From an uncultured Alphaproteobacteria bacterium (GTDB taxonomy: Bacteria; Pseudomonadota; Alphaproteobacteria; HIMB59; GCA-002718135), in the NCBI GenBank assembly GCA_902589095.1, contig CACIRR010000006.1:1-42706 (forward strand): a stretch of 42,706 nt of DNA, given 5' to 3'. The notes under the pieces are model-generated. The model did not search any database. It was given only the letters and a program-made list of their open reading frames with translations, and was not told where the DNA came from. Of this stretch, positions 38,943 through 42,706 are shown piece after piece (position 1 is the first letter of the stretch; each line of letters opens with the position of its first letter). Made by a program: the position numbers and the translations under genes.

Positions 38943-40039
38943 ACATTAAAGAGAAAGTGCATTACATCCCCATTTTTTACAATATAATCCTTACCTTCTT
39001 GCCTTAGTTTCCCTGCATCTCTGCTGCCTGCCTCACCTTTGAATTTTATGAAGTCCTCATAAGCAACAGTTTCCGCTCTGATAAAACCTTTTTCAAAGTC
39101 ACTGTGTATTTTCCCTGCGGCTTGTGGAGCCAGAGTATTTTTATTAATTGTCCATGAACGTGTTTCTTTAGGTCCGCAGGTAAAGTAATTAATCAAATTA
39201 AGTAGATCATAACCGCTTGCAATTACTTTTGTTAAAGTCGTACTATTAAGGCCCATTTCTTTAATCATCTCAAGCTTTTCTTCATTATCTTCTAATTCAG
39301 CAATTTGAGATTCAATCGACGCAGAAACAATAACTGAGTTGTGATTATTTTTTACAGCGTACTCATTTACTTTATTAGATAATTCATTTCCATTTTGAAC
39401 AGAGTTTTCATCAACATTACAGATATATAACATTGGTTTAGTTGTAATTAAGTTCAATGTTTTGATGAATAAATTATCTTCTTCTGAATATTCATCTTTA
39501 TTCAATGTATTGATATCACTTAAATTGTTCAAAAGTTTTTCAATTATCTCGATTTGATTTTTGATAATTTTATCGCCTTGCTTAGATTTTTTTTCTAGAG
39601 AATTTTTTTTTGATTCTAACGTTTCAATATCTGCTAATTGAAGCTCTGTATTAATTGTTTCAATATCATTAAGAGGATCAACCCTACTTGACACATGAGT
39701 AATGTTTTCATCCTCAAAACATCGAACAACATGTGCAATAGCGTCAACTTCTCTAATATGACCTAAAAATTTATTACCTAACCCCTCTCCTTTGGAGGCA
39801 CCTTGAACGAGTCCAGCAATATCAACGAAATCCATATAGGAGGGAATTATCTTTTCGCTTTTACCTATTTCGCCAAGTATTTTTAATCTTTCATCAGGAA
39901 CAGCGACTCTTCCTACATTAGGTTCAATAGTAGCAAATGGATAATTTGCGGCCTCAGCTTTATTGGACTCAGTAAGAGCATTAAATAAAGTTGATTTTCC
40001 AACATTTGGCAAACCGATAATACCGCATTTAAAACCCAT
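38939..40039 (-). CDS. ychF: Redox-regulated ATPase/GTPase YchF
   Basis: CGIIGLPNVGKSTLFNALT; VDIAGLVQGASKGEGLGNKFL. Confidence 0.97.
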   Translation of the reverse strand: MGFKCGIIGLPNVGKSTLFNALTESNKAEAANYPFATIEPNVGRVAVPDERLKILGEIGKSEKIIPSYMDFVDIAGLVQGASKGEGLGNKFLGHIREVDAIAHVVRCFEDENITHVSSRVDPLNDIETINTELQLADIETLESKKNSLEKKSKQGDKIIKNQIEIIEKLLNNLSDINTLNKDEYSEEDNLFIKTLNLITTKPMLYICNVDENSVQNGNELSNKVNEYAVKNNHNSVIVSASIESQIAELEDNEEKLEMIKEMGLNSTTLTKVIASGYDLLNLINYFTCGPKETRSWTINKNTLAPQAAGKIHSDFEKGFIRAETVAYEDFIKFKGEAGSRDAGKLRQEGKDYIVKNGDVMHFLFNV

Positions 40040-40599
40040 TATTTATTCTCTGATAGTTTTGTTAAAAAAAGACCTGTATCACTTAAAACAAGTTCAAAGT
40101 TTTGTGTAATATTATTTAGTTGTTTGTTAATTATATCTTTTTCAGTTTCATTAAATTTATTTAATACATAATTTGAAACGAGATGCTTTTCTCCAGGATG
40201 ATCAATACCAATACGAATTCTATGGTAATCATTTCCAATCATTTCATCAATATTTGAAAGACCATTATGACCACCATTACCTCCGCCTACTTTTACTTTT
40301 ACCTTACCTAATTCTAGGTCTAAATCATCGTGTACTATAAATAGTCTATTTTTTTCAATTTTATAAAAATTCATTACTTCTCTTATTGGTTGTCCAGATA
40401 AATTCATGAAATTTAAAGGCTTCAATAGAAAGCAAGAATTATTATTAATCACACCCTTAAAAATTTCTTTTTTTGAGTCTTTTTTATATGAAATAAAATT
40501 ATAAAAACTAACAAGTTTATCAATTAAGGCAAAACCAATGTTATGTCTTGTATCAATATATTCTTTACCTGGATTTCCCAGACCACATATTAGAAACAT
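40039..40599 (-). CDS. pth: Peptidyl-tRNA hydrolase
   Basis: CGLGNPGKEYIDTRHNIGF; GGNGGHNGLSNID. Confidence 0.97.
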   Translation of the reverse strand: MFLICGLGNPGKEYIDTRHNIGFALIDKLVSFYNFISYKKDSKKEIFKGVINNNSCFLLKPLNFMNLSGQPIREVMNFYKIEKNRLFIVHDDLDLELGKVKVKVGGGNGGHNGLSNIDEMIGNDYHRIRIGIDHPGEKHLVSNYVLNKFNETEKDIINKQLNNITQNFELVLSDTGLFLTKLSENK

Positions 40600-40617
40600 A
40601 ATTAATTATAAAGTATT

Positions 40618-41301
40618 TTACTTAGATTCTTCTTTAGAGTCTTCTTTGTTATCTTCTTTTTTATCTTCTTTTTTATCTTCAGATTTTTCTTCTTTAGACT
40701 CTTCCCCAGCTTCTTCCCCAGCTTCTGCTGGTTTTGTCTCAACTTCTACAGTTGGAGGAACCAAAGTAGCTATAACAAAGTCTCTGTCTGTAATAGTAGG
40801 TTTAACTCCCTCTGGAAGTTCAATATTACTTATTTTAATGGAGTCACCAATTTCACTTGCTATAAGGTCAAACTGTAATTTATCAGGAATATTATTTGCA
40901 TTACAGTTAAGTTCAACTTCACGTCTAACCAAGTTTAGAACTCCACCTTTTTTAAGACCTGGGCAAGTTTCTTGATTCAAAAATTCTACAGGTACCTCAA
41001 CAGTTACTTTTGTATCGTTTTGAACTCTTAAAAAATCAAAATGAATTAGTTTATCAGTTACTGGATGATACTGTAATTGTTTAGGAAGAACCTTTTCCGA
41101 TTTTCCATCAATATCAAGATCTAAAATTGTAGAGTAAAAAGATCCTGTGTGCATAAGCTTCTGGAGAGCCTTATTTTCAAAAGCAATTTTAGTAGGTTCA
41201 GTTCCTTTGCCATAAACTATGCCAGGAACCATACCTTTGCTAAGTAATGAAAACGTAGAGCCAGTACCTTTAGATCTTTCAATAACTTTATATTTTTCCA
41301 T
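40618..41301 (-). CDS. rplY: 50S ribosomal protein L25/CTC form with low-complexity C-terminal tail
   Basis: GMVPGIVYGKGTEP; LPKQLQYHPVTDKLIHFDFLRV; operon prs-rplY-pth-ychF. Confidence 0.95.
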   Translation of the reverse strand: MEKYKVIERSKGTGSTFSLLSKGMVPGIVYGKGTEPTKIAFENKALQKLMHTGSFYSTILDLDIDGKSEKVLPKQLQYHPVTDKLIHFDFLRVQNDTKVTVEVPVEFLNQETCPGLKKGGVLNLVRREVELNCNANNIPDKLQFDLIASEIGDSIKISNIELPEGVKPTITDRDFVIATLVPPTVEVETKPAEAGEEAGEESKEEKSEDKKEDKKEDNKEDSKEESK

Positions 41302-41319
41302 ATTAATTTATTTTAATTT

Positions 41320-42255
41320 TTAATCAAAAAGGGCCGAAACAGAAGAATCACTGTTGATCCTTTTTATGGCCTCCCCCATTAAAGGAGCAATGCTAATATG
41401 TCTAATATTTTTTGTATTTTTTACATCATTTGATGCTTCTATGCTGTCAGTTAGAACTAATTCCTTTATAGCAGAGTTTTCAATTCTTTTAAGAGCTTCA
41501 CCAGATAAGACCCCATGAGCGATATATGAGTATATTTCTTTAGCGCCGCTGTCCTTAAGGGCTTTTGCTGCATTACAAAGTGTTCCAGCAGAGTCAGCAA
41601 TATCGTCCAGTAAAATACATGTTTTGTCTTTTACGTCCCCAATAATATTCATAACTTCAGACTCACCAGCTTTTTCTCTTCTTTTGTCAGCTATAGCTAG
41701 TCCAGCGTTCATTCTTTTTGCAAAAGCCCTTGCTCTCACGACACCACCAACATCTGGAGATGCGATTACTAGATTGCTTTCATTGGAAAATTTTTCTTTC
41801 ATATCTTTGATTATTGGTGGTGCAGAAAAAATATTATCTAGAGGAATATCAAAAAACCCTTGAATTTGACCTGCGTGTAAATCCATGGTTAATACTCTAT
41901 CAGCTCCAGCTGAGGTAATTAAGTTTGCAACAAGTTTTGCAGTTATTGGAGTCCTAGGACCTGTTTTTCTATCTTGTCTAGCATACCCATAATAAGGAAT
42001 GACAGCAGTTATTCTTTTTGCCGAACCTCTTTTGGCAGCATCTATTGTAATTAATAATTCCATTAGGTGATCGTTTGCAGGGTGAGATGTTGATTGAATG
42101 ATAAATACATCTTCCCCTCTTATATTTTCATTAATTTCTACAAATATTTCTCTATCGGCAAATCTTCTTAGGGATGTATCAGCTAATGATACACCATTAT
42201 AGGCGCAAATTGCTTCTGCTAAACTCTTATTACTGTTGCCTGCAATAATTTTCAT
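41320..42255 (-). CDS. prs: Ribose-phosphate pyrophosphokinase
   Basis: [46 protein letters not shown]. Confidence 0.97.
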   Translation of the reverse strand: MKIIAGNSNKSLAEAICAYNGVSLADTSLRRFADREIFVEINENIRGEDVFIIQSTSHPANDHLMELLITIDAAKRGSAKRITAVIPYYGYARQDRKTGPRTPITAKLVANLITSAGADRVLTMDLHAGQIQGFFDIPLDNIFSAPPIIKDMKEKFSNESNLVIASPDVGGVVRARAFAKRMNAGLAIADKRREKAGESEVMNIIGDVKDKTCILLDDIADSAGTLCNAAKALKDSGAKEIYSYIAHGVLSGEALKRIENSAIKELVLTDSIEASNDVKNTKNIRHISIAPLMGEAIKRINSDSSVSALFD

Positions 42256-42298
42256 TAATATTTTTCATCAATATATAAGTATAAAAATAGTTCAAGAA

Positions 42299-42706
42299 TT
42301 AAGTCAGAGAGATTAAGTTAATAAGTCTTCCTGTAGTTTTTTCATTTTGATGTTTAGATCTTCTATGGCTAAAAAATAGTCTTTCGTGCGCATAAGTATC
42401 GAGATTTATGTTGTGAATATTTTTTATACCTAACTCTTTAAGCTGGTAATTTATTAAACCTCTAAGATTAAAAAAAGATTTATTCATATTTTTTTTAGCA
42501 AAAAATTTTGAATAATTTTGATTTTTTTTTATAAATTTCTTTTCAAAACTTATATCAACTTCATAATTTTGTTTATTCAGACAAGGTCCAACAATCGCTG
42601 TAATATTTTTTAAATTAATTTTATGTTTACGAAACATATTTACAGCTTTTTTAGAAATATTTTTAAGTGTACCTTTCCAACCTGAATGTAAACAGCAAAC
42701 AAACCT
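42299..42706 (-). CDS. pgeF: Laccase-domain / YfiH-family protein, N-terminally truncated by window edge
   Basis: Frame continues past the listed start to the edge: RFVCCLHSGWKGTLKNISKKAVNM; C-terminal YAHERLFFSHRRSKHQNEKTTGR. Confidence 0.85.
   Translation of the reverse strand, partial: RFVCCLHSGWKGTLKNISKKAVNMFRKHKINLKNITAIVGPCLNKQNYEVDISFEKKFIKKNQNYSKFFAKKNMNKSFFNLRGLINYQLKELGIKNIHNINLDTYAHERLFFSHRRSKHQNEKTTGRLINLISLT

Noticed and set aside
40538-40975. 145-aa ORF rich in Ser/Leu (LSSFLSSFLSSDFSS...)
   Set aside because: Antisense to pth/rplY and created by the repetitive Lys/Glu tail codons; no plausible start context.
1-42706. CRISPR arrays, IS elements, prophage, known defence systems
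   Set aside because: I saw no regularly spaced repeats, transposase or phage-like ORFs, or recognisable defence proteins on either strand.

Overview
This is a 42.7 kb low-GC, densely packed chromosomal window from what looks like a streamlined marine alphaproteobacterium; that taxonomy is inferred from gene content and order. The left end (about 1-5.7 kb) is a surface-glycan locus: the gmd 3' end plus five minus-strand genes (GT2, C-methyltransferase, NAD-epimerase, Gfo/Idh oxidoreductase, polytopic GT-C-like membrane protein). It is followed by tRNA-Ser(GGA), yejFEBA, hisN, cytochrome c, kdsB, pheA, SRP RNA (ffs), dnaX-ybaB-recR-def-fmt-truA, an ilvA-like dehydratase, aminopeptidase P, a small-protein pair (one DUF3563-like), a GT4, a 2-hydroxyacid dehydrogenase, dapE-dapD-HAD-argB-engB-yidC-yidD-rnpA-rpmH, panC, a PNPOx-like protein, a short CCA/polyA polymerase-like enzyme, HxlR/CDGSH/pirin, trmL, petABC, ychF-pth-rplY-prs and a partial pgeF. 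I saw no CRISPR array, transposon or prophage. Most of the window is housekeeping. The best leads are: an A9 tract in dnaX placed to make a gamma-like short form by slippage (both slipped frames stop at once); a divergent HxlR-CDGSH-pirin module with a perfect palindrome on the hxlR -10; a 9-bp inverted repeat containing the start codon of an isolated GT4 gene; an uncharacterised small-protein pair with its own promoter; an unusually short CCA-adding-like enzyme; and ffs lying 9 nt from the dnaX start codon. None of these amounts to proof of a new system.
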